DNA of 64,000 bases from Symbiodinium natans (taxonomy: Eukaryota; Sar; Dinophyceae; Suessiales; Symbiodiniaceae): positions 1 through 64,000 of the forward strand of contig CAJNDS010002849.1 of the NCBI GenBank assembly GCA_905221605.1, in the 5' to 3' direction. Below the pieces are notes generated by a model. The model was not told where the DNA came from, did no database searches, and was given only the letters and a program-made list of their open reading frames with translations. How positions within the stretch are numbered: position 1 is the stretch's first letter; each line of letters starts with the position of its first letter. The position numbers and the translations under genes were made by a program. Below, piece by piece: positions 1-8,639 of this stretch.

Positions 1-966
1 TTTCAACAAGATGTTGTGCCAGAACATCTCATTTGCGGATGTCAATTTCGTACGTGGGTTCAACCATGTCATCTCTTCTACCTTCATCATCTTCGGTCGT
101 GCGCGGCCACCGCGTGGCGAGGGGCCCGGGCTTCGTCAGCCTTTGCCACACGTGTCGTAGAGACATGTTTCTTCGGGTTGCTCTTGGAGAAACTCCTTCC
201 CGCCGGGATGCTGGTACAACTGGTCTATTTTGGGGTTTTGGGTCTCTGGGTTGGATTTCGAGGAAATTGGATTCGAATGGTTCTGTTTTGTATCGGGGTT
301 ACAAGTTGGATGGCTGATATTCATTTGCCTCGACGTTTTTGTAGATGTTTCTCAGTTGGTATGGGATACTGGATGACGATTGGTATGGCCTTTCTTCCGA
401 GAGTCTGCGTCTTGTATGCGATTTATGAGTGCCCAGCTTTCCCTACTGATCTTCGATTTCAATCTCTCAATCCCCTTCCGGCCCCGATGGAGATAGATGA
501 TCTCGCAGCTACCCAGCCGGCATCGGTGGCAGACGTGATGCTTGCTGACTTGTTTGGGGTGGAGGTTAGCGAGGTTGAGGGTCATGGGCTGAATCTCGGT
601 ACGCAAGATACTGGGCATGAGTTCTTTTGTCCGGTTGTGGGATGCTCGCGCAGTCGTAATCGTGGCCCAGCATGGGGATCTAAAGAGGCCCTGCGGGCTC
701 ACTTGGATCTTCATCTTCAGGGAGAACTCCAGGGACGACCGGAGGATCGTTTCTTGGACGAGATGGGGCTGCGTTGTTGCCACGTTTGCGGACGAACTAT
801 CAGTGTTCGGCATATTTCGGGGGTGCATCCGTCTTGTTGGCCGAAGATTCGTGATCGTGGAGATTTTGGAGTTTCGTTCCCATTGAAACAGCAAGTCCTT
901 CCTTCACTTCAAGACATCTTCACCGCCCCTATATTCACGAAAGACCAGGTTCCCGCAGAACTTTGA
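1..966 (+). CDS. Retrotransposon ORF, N-terminal zinc-finger segment (partial)
   Basis: The frame is open from the window edge; the first in-frame start-like codon is GTG at 16, but the true start probably lies upstream. Counting from that GTG, residues 205-233 form a C2H2-type finger (C205, C210, H229, H233), followed by a second cysteine/histidine cluster (C255, C258, H271, C274). Such fingers precede the reverse transcriptase in R2/NeSL-like elements and are thought to bind DNA or RNA. The coding status of the first ~480 bases is less certain: they are hydrophobic, and another frame is open from 33 to 317. The segment ends at TGA 964-966, after which the same frame continues directly with plausible protein. 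This is the N-terminal third of one protein rather than a separate gene. Confidence 0.65.
   Translation, partial: FQQDVVPEHLICGCQFRTWVQPCHLFYLHHLRSCAATAWRGARASSAFATRVVETCFFGLLLEKLLPAGMLVQLVYFGVLGLWVGFRGNWIRMVLFCIGVTSWMADIHLPRRFCRCFSVGMGYWMTIGMAFLPRVCVLYAIYECPAFPTDLRFQSLNPLPAPMEIDDLAATQPASVADVMLADLFGVEVSEVEGHGLNLGTQDTGHEFFCPVVGCSRSRNRGPAWGSKEALRAHLDLHLQGELQGRPEDRFLDEMGLRCCHVCGRTISVRHISGVHPSCWPKIRDRGDFGVSFPLKQQVLPSLQDIFTAPIFTKDQVPAEL
964..966 (+). other. In-frame TGA interrupting retrotransposon ORF (first)
   Basis: TGA separates VPAEL from PTLREEYGKLL, and both sides read as continuous protein in the same frame. A one-base change from CGA (Arg) or TGG (Trp) would explain it, as would sense use of TGA. 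Confidence 0.8.
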
Positions 967-1005
967 CCAACCCTTCGGGAGGAATATGGCAAACTCCTTG
1001 CTGCA

Positions 1006-1803
1006 GTGAATTGTTGTTCTAGGCCCGACGCTTGGGATCCGTTACCATTGGCCGAGGGGGGGTTGGCTAGTGGTAGTGATTGTCTTGAGAAGCAGAGGGC
1101 TAGGCAGGCGTGGCTTGAACTCCTCATGTTTCCGAAAGCGGTGTTACGCCAAAATAGAAGGGGTCAACGTAGAGGGCAGGCTTTGATATTCACGAAATCC
1201 TTACTGATCAGATGGAGACTTGGGGAAAGACAAGGTCTTTGGGATGAAGCAATGATGGCCACCGCGCGCTCACGGCGGGAGCAAAGGGGGGGAACAATCT
1301 CTAAAGAAGCAGTGCATGCGGATGTTCGCCGCTTCGTATCGTTGGGACGGGCGGGACGTGCTCTTCAACGGCTTGTCTCTCCTGGATTGGCGGCTGCCAC
1401 TGCCCAGGTGAAATCGAAGTTGATGAGTAAATTTCCCACTAATCCTTCGGGAACTTTGGTGCGCTCCGCGCTCCCGCCGACCCAGGAGATTGAACTTTCC
1501 GTTCTCTTGAAAGCTCTGCATTCATTTCCTGTGGGGGCAGGGCCGAAACCTGATGGTTTGCGCGCGGATTTCTTGAAGGGACTTGTCGGCCATTCTCTGG
1601 AGTCTCCTTTGCTTCCTCTTCTCCAGGCCTTTATTCAGGAGATGGCTGACGCTAATGTGCCGCTTGCTTTGCAGCCCTGGTTGGCGGGGGGAACTCTCAT
1701 AGGCGTTGGTAAGATCGGAAAGGATGGAACTCCTATTGATTTGGTCCAAGATGCTAGACCTATTGTGATGGGACAAGTCTTCCGTAAATTGGTCTTCAAG
1801 TGA
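1006..1803 (+). CDS. Retrotransposon ORF, linker and start of reverse transcriptase
   Basis: This segment lies in the same frame as the preceding and following ones; the frame is open from 967, directly after the TGA. It begins with a basic linker and ends with the first reverse transcriptase blocks. The stretch GPKPDGLRADFLK (about residues 176-188) matches the block that precedes the catalytic palm in this family. DARPIVMGQVFRKLV near the C terminus matches the 'RPI..G...R.LV' block that normally leads into motif A. The segment stops at TGA 1801-1803 in the middle of the reverse transcriptase domain, so it cannot be a natural protein end: the fingers are here and the catalytic palm is in the next segment. 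Function requires readthrough, recoding, or an intact copy elsewhere. Confidence 0.75.
   Translation: MNCCSRPDAWDPLPLAEGGLASGSDCLEKQRARQAWLELLMFPKAVLRQNRRGQRRGQALIFTKSLLIRWRLGERQGLWDEAMMATARSRREQRGGTISKEAVHADVRRFVSLGRAGRALQRLVSPGLAAATAQVKSKLMSKFPTNPSGTLVRSALPPTQEIELSVLLKALHSFPVGAGPKPDGLRADFLKGLVGHSLESPLLPLLQAFIQEMADANVPLALQPWLAGGTLIGVGKIGKDGTPIDLVQDARPIVMGQVFRKLVFK
1801..1803 (+). other. In-frame TGA interrupting retrotransposon ORF (second)
   Basis: TGA falls inside the reverse transcriptase domain, between RKLVFK and TFRMDSSQ. As I recall related reverse transcriptases, this place often has a cysteine or hydrophobic residue; that is memory of the family, not a comparison made here. Confidence 0.8.
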
Positions 1804-1812
1804 ACCTTTCGT

Positions 1813-3831
1813 ATGGATTCATCCCAGATTCGTGCCAGGTTGCTTCCCCATCAACTTGCTGTTGGCATTTCGGGTGGGGCCGAGATTCTGGTGCATTCGG
1901 CTCGGGAATGGATAGGACATAATAGGACCAATCCTGGAATGGTCCTTTTACAGAAGGATATTAAGAACGCGTTCAATGAAGTCCTCCCTGATATCTTTCT
2001 CGAGGAATGTCGCAAGCATGCTCCCTCATCTTCGCGATTTGCTGATTGGTGCTATGGGTCTCCTAGTCATTTGATTTATGACGATTGTATAGCTTTCAGT
2101 TGTAGAGGTCAACAGGGTTGCCCTATGATGATGTCTCTCTTCTGTTTGGCAAGGAGACGCCTTGCTGAGGAGGCTCAACAGAACACAGGAATCCACTTGC
2201 CCTTTGCTCCGGAGTATGCGGATGATGGGTTCTCGGGGGGGCGTGTCGAGGATGTTTGGAAATTGTTTCAGGAAGAACTCCGGCTCGCGGACAAATATGG
2301 TCTGAGATATGATCTTGGGCAATGTCGTCTTTATCTCTTGGCTGGGGGTGGTTTCCTTGGGGATGTCAGTCCTTTCCAGGGTCTTGGAGTCCACGTTGAT
2401 GCTACTTGTGATATCCAGATGTTGAAGACCCCGGTTTCTGGGAGTCCTGAGTTCCTGAAAAATTGGTATCTTGATAAACAACGAGATTTCGAGTGTTTCT
2501 TTCGGGAGCTCCCAACTTTGGAGAACAAGCATGTGGCTTTCCATCTGCTGCAAACTTGTATGGGGTGGCCACAATTGAATTATCTAGGAAGGACCGCTCC
2601 ACGACACTTCTTGACTAGCCTTCTGGAATGGTACGATCGACGGTACCGCGAAACTTTCGAGGACCTTCTTGGAGAAAGGCTTTCGGATGTTATGTGGTGG
2701 CAGGCTTCTCTTCCTGTGAAAGCTGGGGGGCTTGGTCTCTCCACTGAGGGCATTTCTTTGAAGGATCAAGTCCTTGGAAGAGCTGATATTGCTTTTGTTG
2801 TTGCGTGTAAAGCATCCCGCAGAATTGTTGATGAATTGGTCCCACCTGTTCCGGAGCATTCAAAGATTGGGTGGTCGCCGGCAGTCCAGCGCTTGGAGAC
2901 TCTTTTTCCCCAATGGAGAGATGATATGCGCGACCCCGATTCTAGGCTCAAACAGAAGGAAATGTTTGCCGTTGCTATTGAATCATCTCGAGCGATGTTG
3001 GAGGGCGCCCTTTCTGATGCTCAACGTAGGGTTTTGCTTGCATTCTCGGCACCTTGGGCCGAGGGGTGGGTTCGAGTTAGTCCTAATCACGCCTTTGATA
3101 CTTGCTTGTCTAATGCTGCATTCATCGATATTGTTTCCATGCGGCTTGGGAAAGCGGTTTTTCAGGTTGAGATGGATTGTCCACGTTGCCCACAGAGTCA
3201 GGATGTATTTGGACATCACACTTTGACGTGTCATATGGTAGGGGGCAAAACTCAACTCCACAATATGATTCGAGATGAGATCTATCGTACTCTCCATGCT
3301 GGTGGCCTCCGGTGTAAATTGGAACCTGTAGGTCTTTTACCAGATTTGCCAGGGCAACGGCCCGCAGATGTGTTGACTCTTCCTACTGCTTTGTATAGAC
3401 AATCGACGTGGGGATTACTGCCGCGCTTGGCCTTGGATATCTCTGTTGTTTCCTCTTTCAAACAACAAGCCAGTGGGACCGAAACATTGGCGATGGCCAA
3501 AATGCAGGCTGAAAGAAAACGAAGGGATCGTCAGACGGCCATGAGATGCCAGGAACAAGGATTGGGATTTGAGCCTCTTGTGTTTGAGACTGCTGGTGGT
3601 CTTGATCCGGAGGGAGATCGTATCTTATCATCTTTGTGTCGAGCAGTGGATGATCATCGTCAGAAGCCGCATGGCATGACGTGCCAAATCTTGAAGGAAC
3701 GTCTTTCGTTCGTGCTCCAGAGACATGCCCACGTTTGTTTGCGGCGGGTCCGGGATGGAGACGATAATCGAGAAAAAGTGGAGCGACATCATTCTTCTTC
3801 TCGCTTTGTGCAATATCACTTTGATGGATGA
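1813..3831 (+). CDS. Retrotransposon ORF, reverse transcriptase core and endonuclease
   Basis: This 672-codon segment holds the catalytic core. Motif A is DIKNAFN (D49), motif B is QQGCP (100-104) and motif C is YADD (135-138), so all three catalytic aspartates are present. LPVKAGGLGL at 300-309 is a hallmark of the thumb or connection region in this family. A zinc knuckle follows (C456, C459, H468 or H469, C473), then RPADV (516-520) and ALDISVVSS (540-548). These correspond to the 'RPxD...LDxxVxS' active site of restriction-like endonucleases in such elements. The expected activities are target-site nicking and target-primed reverse transcription. The frame continues upstream through TGA 1801-1803, so the ATG at 1813 is only the first ATG after the break. 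It ends at TGA 3829-3831. Confidence 0.88.
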   Translation: MDSSQIRARLLPHQLAVGISGGAEILVHSAREWIGHNRTNPGMVLLQKDIKNAFNEVLPDIFLEECRKHAPSSSRFADWCYGSPSHLIYDDCIAFSCRGQQGCPMMMSLFCLARRRLAEEAQQNTGIHLPFAPEYADDGFSGGRVEDVWKLFQEELRLADKYGLRYDLGQCRLYLLAGGGFLGDVSPFQGLGVHVDATCDIQMLKTPVSGSPEFLKNWYLDKQRDFECFFRELPTLENKHVAFHLLQTCMGWPQLNYLGRTAPRHFLTSLLEWYDRRYRETFEDLLGERLSDVMWWQASLPVKAGGLGLSTEGISLKDQVLGRADIAFVVACKASRRIVDELVPPVPEHSKIGWSPAVQRLETLFPQWRDDMRDPDSRLKQKEMFAVAIESSRAMLEGALSDAQRRVLLAFSAPWAEGWVRVSPNHAFDTCLSNAAFIDIVSMRLGKAVFQVEMDCPRCPQSQDVFGHHTLTCHMVGGKTQLHNMIRDEIYRTLHAGGLRCKLEPVGLLPDLPGQRPADVLTLPTALYRQSTWGLLPRLALDISVVSSFKQQASGTETLAMAKMQAERKRRDRQTAMRCQEQGLGFEPLVFETAGGLDPEGDRILSSLCRAVDDHRQKPHGMTCQILKERLSFVLQRHAHVCLRRVRDGDDNREKVERHHSSSRFVQYHFDG

Positions 3832-4404
3832 TTGGCGGCAATATCTTTTTCTCTGCAGGAAATGTTTTGCTTGTGCTTGCAGGCCCCTCGCGCAGGTATT
3901 GAGATGAGCGTAGTCTTTTTGACGTCAAAGAACGTCTGATTTGAGGGTGTTTTGTCGTGTTCTTCTTTTCGTTGATTGAATTTCTGGATCTCACTTGGGT
4001 CGTCTTTTTTCTCTGTTTTCTGACGCGATTCTGTGCCCTTGGGTTTAATTGGGGGTGGCGGCGGGCCTTTAATGCATTGCCTGGGGGCTTGGAGTCGCGT
4101 GATGTTTGCCGTGATACTTGACGACCTGATTGCCTCGCATTTCGATTGATAGCCTTCATTTGTATTCTAAGAATTTTTGAAGGCTCTGAATTGGTGCTTT
4201 TGGGCGCAGAAGTCGCTTGCACTGACGAATCTTATCGGTTGTAAAAATTCCGGGAATTTTCGGGGGGGGGCAGAAATCTCTCTTCATCCATTGCGAGATT
4301 AAAATAATCTCTTTTCCTTTTGGGAGCATACGTCTCTTACGTCATCGTTGCATCTAGACATTAGCCCCCGGCGTAGCAACTGACCGAAGAAATCCAAGAC
4401 GCCT
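3832..4404. other. 3' flank of the retrotransposon, T/G-rich, no gene
   Basis: No plausible coding frame follows the stop at 3831. The retrotransposon frame continues with further TGA codons at 3937, 3973 and 4021 before a TGA-TAG pair near 4150. A run of nine G lies at 4262-4270. The minus strand has a long open frame (3458-4222), but its larger part is antisense to the endonuclease region and shows no domain. The 3' untranslated part of the element probably ends in this stretch. Confidence 0.5.
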
Positions 4405-5090
4405 CGACGTGTTTAAAATATAGATATATATTACTCCATGGATTATAATGCATCTTTGGTGAATTATATATATTATAATATAATTCATAAAATATAAATT
4501 TTCATTATATTATATCTTGATATTGCTAAATCATCTTCGATAATTGAATAGTCCAAACAAGTTCAGAGAAATATCGATTCCAATTCTAAATTTATTTCAT
4601 AAAGCAAAAAATGATTCCAATATTTTATCATTTATATTAGGATTTTCTTCCTATTCCTACACGCAAAAAAACGATATATTTTAGTCAATAATTCCTCCCC
4701 AATATATAATGATTTCAAATCATCAATTGAATCCATCCCTATACATAATCTCTATAAAGAAAATCCAACAAAATCATTCTTCCTATATAATATAAGTATA
4801 TCATTATATATCCATATATTTCAAATTTATTTATATCATAAATCCATCATTTTTCGAAATAAGAAATATTATTAAATTCATTTCAATTTATGATTTATCT
4901 CGTAAATATAAGATGAAAGATTATATATTCTAAAATAAAGATTTGAAAATCTTCCATCAAGATTCGATTTTTTCGAAACAATGATTTATTTTATCATGAT
5001 ATAAATAATCACCATAATTCTATGAAGAAAAACTAACCAAATATAAGACTAAACCAAAAATTTACGCAGAAAACATAATATTCGAAGATT
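4405..5090. other. AT-rich island without genes
   Basis: Base composition changes abruptly to strongly A+T, with many TATATA-like runs, and returns to GC-rich sequence near 5090. I see no open frame of 60 codons on either strand and no tRNA-like or rRNA-like sequence. The island separates the retrotransposon from the start of the long tandem unit. It could be an AT-rich spacer, a scaffold-attachment or replication-type region, or foreign (organellar) DNA; the sequence does not decide. Confidence 0.7.
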
Positions 5091-5284
5091 CGGCAATGCC
5101 ATATTTCAATCTGTTGAGCACATGCATGGGCCAAGGGCCAGCGTTCGAGCACCTCCCGATCTTCTTCGTGTTGCCGGAGCATCAGCAACACGAATCCCAT
5201 TGCCGAAGTTGCAGCAGCTCACTGCCAGGAAGCAGCCCTTACATGCTTTTCTTGGATATGGCACCCTGTCAGCGCCGAGCTAGG
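5091..5284. other. Spacer between AT-rich island and repeat unit 1
   Basis: This is normal GC-rich sequence that does not match the positions just before the heads of units 2 and 3. I see no gene in it. It may be the flank into which the tandem unit begins. Confidence 0.4.
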
Positions 5285-6109
5285 GTTGAAGAGGCTGACG
5301 TCGTCAGGCTGAATCCTCTAGTAAGGTCGTACAAGTGAAGGCACGGGGAACGGGCGAGCATGCTCTAGCTCTCCAACGTACACGCGATCTCAAAGAAGAG
5401 GAACAGGCCGTGCACCCTAGATGGTCCAAGCACAAACTACCTTGCAAATCAACACCGAAAAATCCGAGATGATAGCGGGATGACTGGGTGAGGACACGAG
5501 ATTGAAGAAGACTGGCCATCGCAGCCGTGATGGACATAGCTCACACGGCAAGGGGGCATGCTCTGCAAAGGGTCGTCCTCCGCGCAGCTCACAGCCGCCC
5601 AGATCTCGCAGGCGACGCTTCCTGGTGATTTTGTGGCAGTGGCCGCAATAAGACACAGTGGAAGGGTGAACATGCTGTGGTGGGCTGGAAACCAGTGAGT
5701 CCGCCTTCCTGCACCTTCATGGGTCTTAGCACTGGACTCTTGAGGCACTTGCTGCCTGCTCTGCTTAAGGTGCGACCAGGACAGAATCAAAATGAGCAGT
5801 CTCCTCGTGCCCGACTCTGCATGCTTTGGCAGGCCGAAGGCCATCCGCGTGAATCCTCAACAAGGAAAACTGCATCAGCGATGTGTCAGGGACCTGCCGG
5901 CAGATGCCGGGCAGGCCTGTGCCTGCACGTGGTTGAAGCTTGCCCCAAGCGCGGCACGGATGGATGCAACCCAAGAGCTAGCCAAATCCTCAGGTCACGA
6001 GTTGGCGCCTGAGTCAGCCTCTTCGCTCTGTGGCGGCGCTTGTTTCCCTTGCATGACCTCAGTTTATGCATGAAGGCCTGTTCCTGTTCCGGCTTCACAC
6101 ACACAAACA
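5285..6109 (+). repeat. Unit 1 head module
   Basis: This corresponds to 23133-24000 and 40373-41215 but is clearly diverged from both. Shared landmarks include GCATGCTTTGGCA followed by CGAAGGCCATCCG, and GGAAAACTGCATCAGCGATG. Short open frames on both strands change between copies and look incidental. Confidence 0.7.
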
Positions 6110-7330
6110 AAGGCTATAGATGCACATTCCCGCGTGCAGGTGAAGGCACGCATCGTAATCTTTATGCAGCTCCCTGCCTCAGGCTGATCGTCCGAGGATG
6201 TCCGAGGCTTTGTCGCAGCACCGACATCAAGGGATCTGGCAGTGCCAGGACTGGTGGGCAGACTGCCGAATTGCTGCGCTCAAAGGCCAGCGTCAGGCAA
6301 CAAACCGGGCAATGACACCTGTCCTGGAGAGCATGATTTGAAACAATGTCGCATCTGTCCGAAAGCCGCTTGGCTCTGTCCAAATGCCGCTGGGCTCAGC
6401 TTTTCGAAAAGACAAGTTCGGACACGTGCTGAGGGGCAGTCTGACCCCCTGCGCCATTCACACACGAAGTCACACATCGTGCTTGTAGGCTTTGCAAGCT
6501 TCCAGGCAATGCCAGCTGAAACTCCATGTTTCAACACCATGTCGCGTCTGTCCACAAGCCGCACGGGACTGTCTGACTCCATCTGCCATTCGCAAACGAA
6601 CATCCTGATGTTTGCACGGGATCTGCCAGGACTGATGGACAGACTGCCCAACGCTATGCTCACAAGGCCAGCGTCAAGCAAAATGCCAAACAATGCCACC
6701 TGTCCAGGACTGCATGAATCAACAGAATATCGCATCTGTTCGAAAGCCGCTCGGCTCAGCTTCTCGAAAAGACAAGTTCGGTCACGCGCTGGGAGGCAGT
6801 CTGACCCCTTGCACTCACGCACGAAGTTCGCATCGTGCCTGTAGGCTCTGTAAGCTTCCGGGCAATGCCAGCTGGGACTCCATGTTTCAACAAAAGGTCA
6901 CCTGAGTCCACAAACCACAACACCACGCAACTCGAAATCCAGGCTCTTGTTTCTTGAGGCATCCCCTTTGGTTCGCTGCCTGCTTCGAGCAGGACATCAT
7001 ACCAGGCTTCGTCAAGGCACTGATGCTGGCATCGGCGGTAGCATGCCCAGTGCTGCACTGAGAAAGCCAACGTCTAGCAAACTGCCCAGCAATGCAACCT
7101 GTCCCGGGTTGGATGATTCAACACAGCTGCGTCTTGCGCATCGGCCCGACTTCCCAAACGACATGCCGGAGTGCTTCGAGTGGTCTTCGGGTCGCATGCG
7201 ACTCAGGCTCCTCTGGCACATCCTTTCGCAGGTGAGGAAACGATCCTCGAGATTCGAGCTGCTGAGCCAGTGTGCTTGCGACAGCTTCGGAAGGCATGCG
7301 CCTTCAGCTTCAATGGGGCGACGTGGTTGA
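6110..7330 (+). repeat. Block of ~270-360 bp degenerate repeats, unit 1
   Basis: Degenerate monomers share the landmarks AAGGCCAGCGTCA, a CTGTCCGAAAGCCGC-like motif, and CGAAAAGACAAGTTCGG; the last recurs 361 bp apart near 6411 and 6772. The same family occupies 24001-25560 and 41216-42500. On the minus strand the monomers give a recurring peptide (…LLDAGL…), which reflects the DNA repeat rather than a demonstrated protein. Confidence 0.75.
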
Positions 7331-8639
7331 ATCAGAAAAAAATGCTATGGAAGCAAGTCCGGCGGGCGCCAGTCTTTCGAGGGAGTAGCAACGACAGAAT
7401 CGTCGGGGAAAGCAGCGAGCCGAAAGCCGCCCTGCTGGTGCCCTCACATTCCGGAATGCTTCCTGTGATCTTCGAGCTGCTGCTGCTGCTGCTGTTGCGA
7501 GCCAAACGAAGCGAACAAAACCCCATGCATCACTTCTGCAGGCCTCCCGACCTCAAATGACCTCAGGCCATTCGCTCGGGAAGGCCTGAAAGCCGCATGT
7601 TGCGACAGTTGCGGGAATGATGCACCATCAGCTTCAATGGCGTGGACGAAGCAGACGAAAAGTATGAAAACGCATCCGGCATGCTGTCGCCAGTCTTTGT
7701 GAAGCCACTATGAGAGAGTAGGAACGATAGAAGCCGTCGTGGAGGCAAGCCCAAAGCCGCACAGTCGGAGCCTTGCTGCTGCCCTCTTACACCCCCTTGC
7801 GGCCGCTCGCAGAAGCAGGACGTGCTTGGAGGCTTTGCCGCGCTGCTCGCACTGCGGGGGATTCCGGGGGATGGCAGACGTCAGGAATGGCTGGCAGAAG
7901 GTCACGACCTGCCATGCTGCATGGAGTGTACTACAGGCCGATGTCATACAAACTGCAAAGCAAAGCACCGTGTCCCCGACTGGATGATGTCCAGCCGCGG
8001 CGCCTCGTTCTTCCAGCCGCTATGTGCGGAATCACACATGCTCCCATGCTCCTTTCGCACGAGCAACAGGTCGCAGCGGCCTTCTCCAGGAGCTCATGAG
8101 CCTTCTAAAAAGAAAACAGCAATCCTGACTTGGAGCCCTCGACCTGCGCAAACAGCAGCACGGCGTGCTCTGGACGCAAGATGGCACCGGGGGGAGGGTT
8201 CGGAGTCACAGAGCATCACCAAAAAAACAGGCTCGAGATCTCGAAAAGCTGGCAGTCTACACTGTCCGCACCCGAGCTTCGGGGATCCACGCAACCGACA
8301 AGTGTCGAACGAAGGGCCTGTGCCGAGAGGAAACCTGAGCTCGATCTTCGTGGCAAATCTAGAACTCCACCGGACCTCGCCTCTTTAGCCCAAAGAGGCC
8401 CAGACCAAAATCCGACGCAGCTGATCAAGGAGGGGTGTTCAAGGTGTGTGGGGCATGCCTGCCGATAGCCACGCAAAGCCACATGCGTCGTGCGAGCATA
8501 GTCTCCCAGCCCAATTTCTTCGGATGGCCAGCCTGATCCGAGCGAAGTCAGCAACGCGCAGCCAAGACGGATGTCTCGACCCCCGGTCAGAGTCTGCCCG
8601 CAGGTCAAGCCACAATGACCCGCCCTCGACAAGACCTAC
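7331..8639 (+). repeat. GC-rich module 3, unit 1
   Basis: This is homologous to 25561-26553 and 42501-43450. Unit 1 has roughly 380 extra bases at its start (about 7350-7720), including a CTG-type triplet run at 7476-7498. From about 7740 it is nearly identical to unit 2. Several overlapping open frames exist in both strands, none conserved in length among units. Confidence 0.7.
7476..7498 (+). repeat. CTG trinucleotide run
   Basis: About six GCT/CTG triplets followed by one variant. It lies in a segment absent from units 2 and 3. Confidence 0.85.

Larger units (their letters stand above)
1..4250 (+). mobile_element. Non-LTR retrotransposon with reverse transcriptase and C-terminal endonuclease
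   Basis: One reading frame runs from the window edge to 3831 and carries, in order, N-terminal zinc fingers, reverse transcriptase, a zinc knuckle and a restriction-like (PD-(D/E)XK type) endonuclease. That order is known from site-selective, R2/NeSL-like non-LTR elements, and very similar proteins are common in algal, protist and invertebrate genomes. No long terminal repeats, integrase, RNase H or aspartic protease motifs are visible, which argues against an LTR element. The 5' end is outside the window. The 3' limit is uncertain: I see no clear poly-A tail or target-site duplication, and the T/G-rich strand bias fades near 4250-4400. The frame is broken only by TGA codons, so the copy is either slightly decayed or uses recoding. 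Confidence 0.85.

Noticed and set aside
3458-3831. RNase H domain after the reverse transcriptase
   Set aside because: The C-terminal region fits the zinc knuckle plus restriction-like endonuclease pattern; no RNase H catalytic spacing is seen.
3458-4222. 254-codon minus-strand frame
   Set aside because: Over half overlaps the endonuclease region in antisense; it is low-complexity and basic, with no domain.
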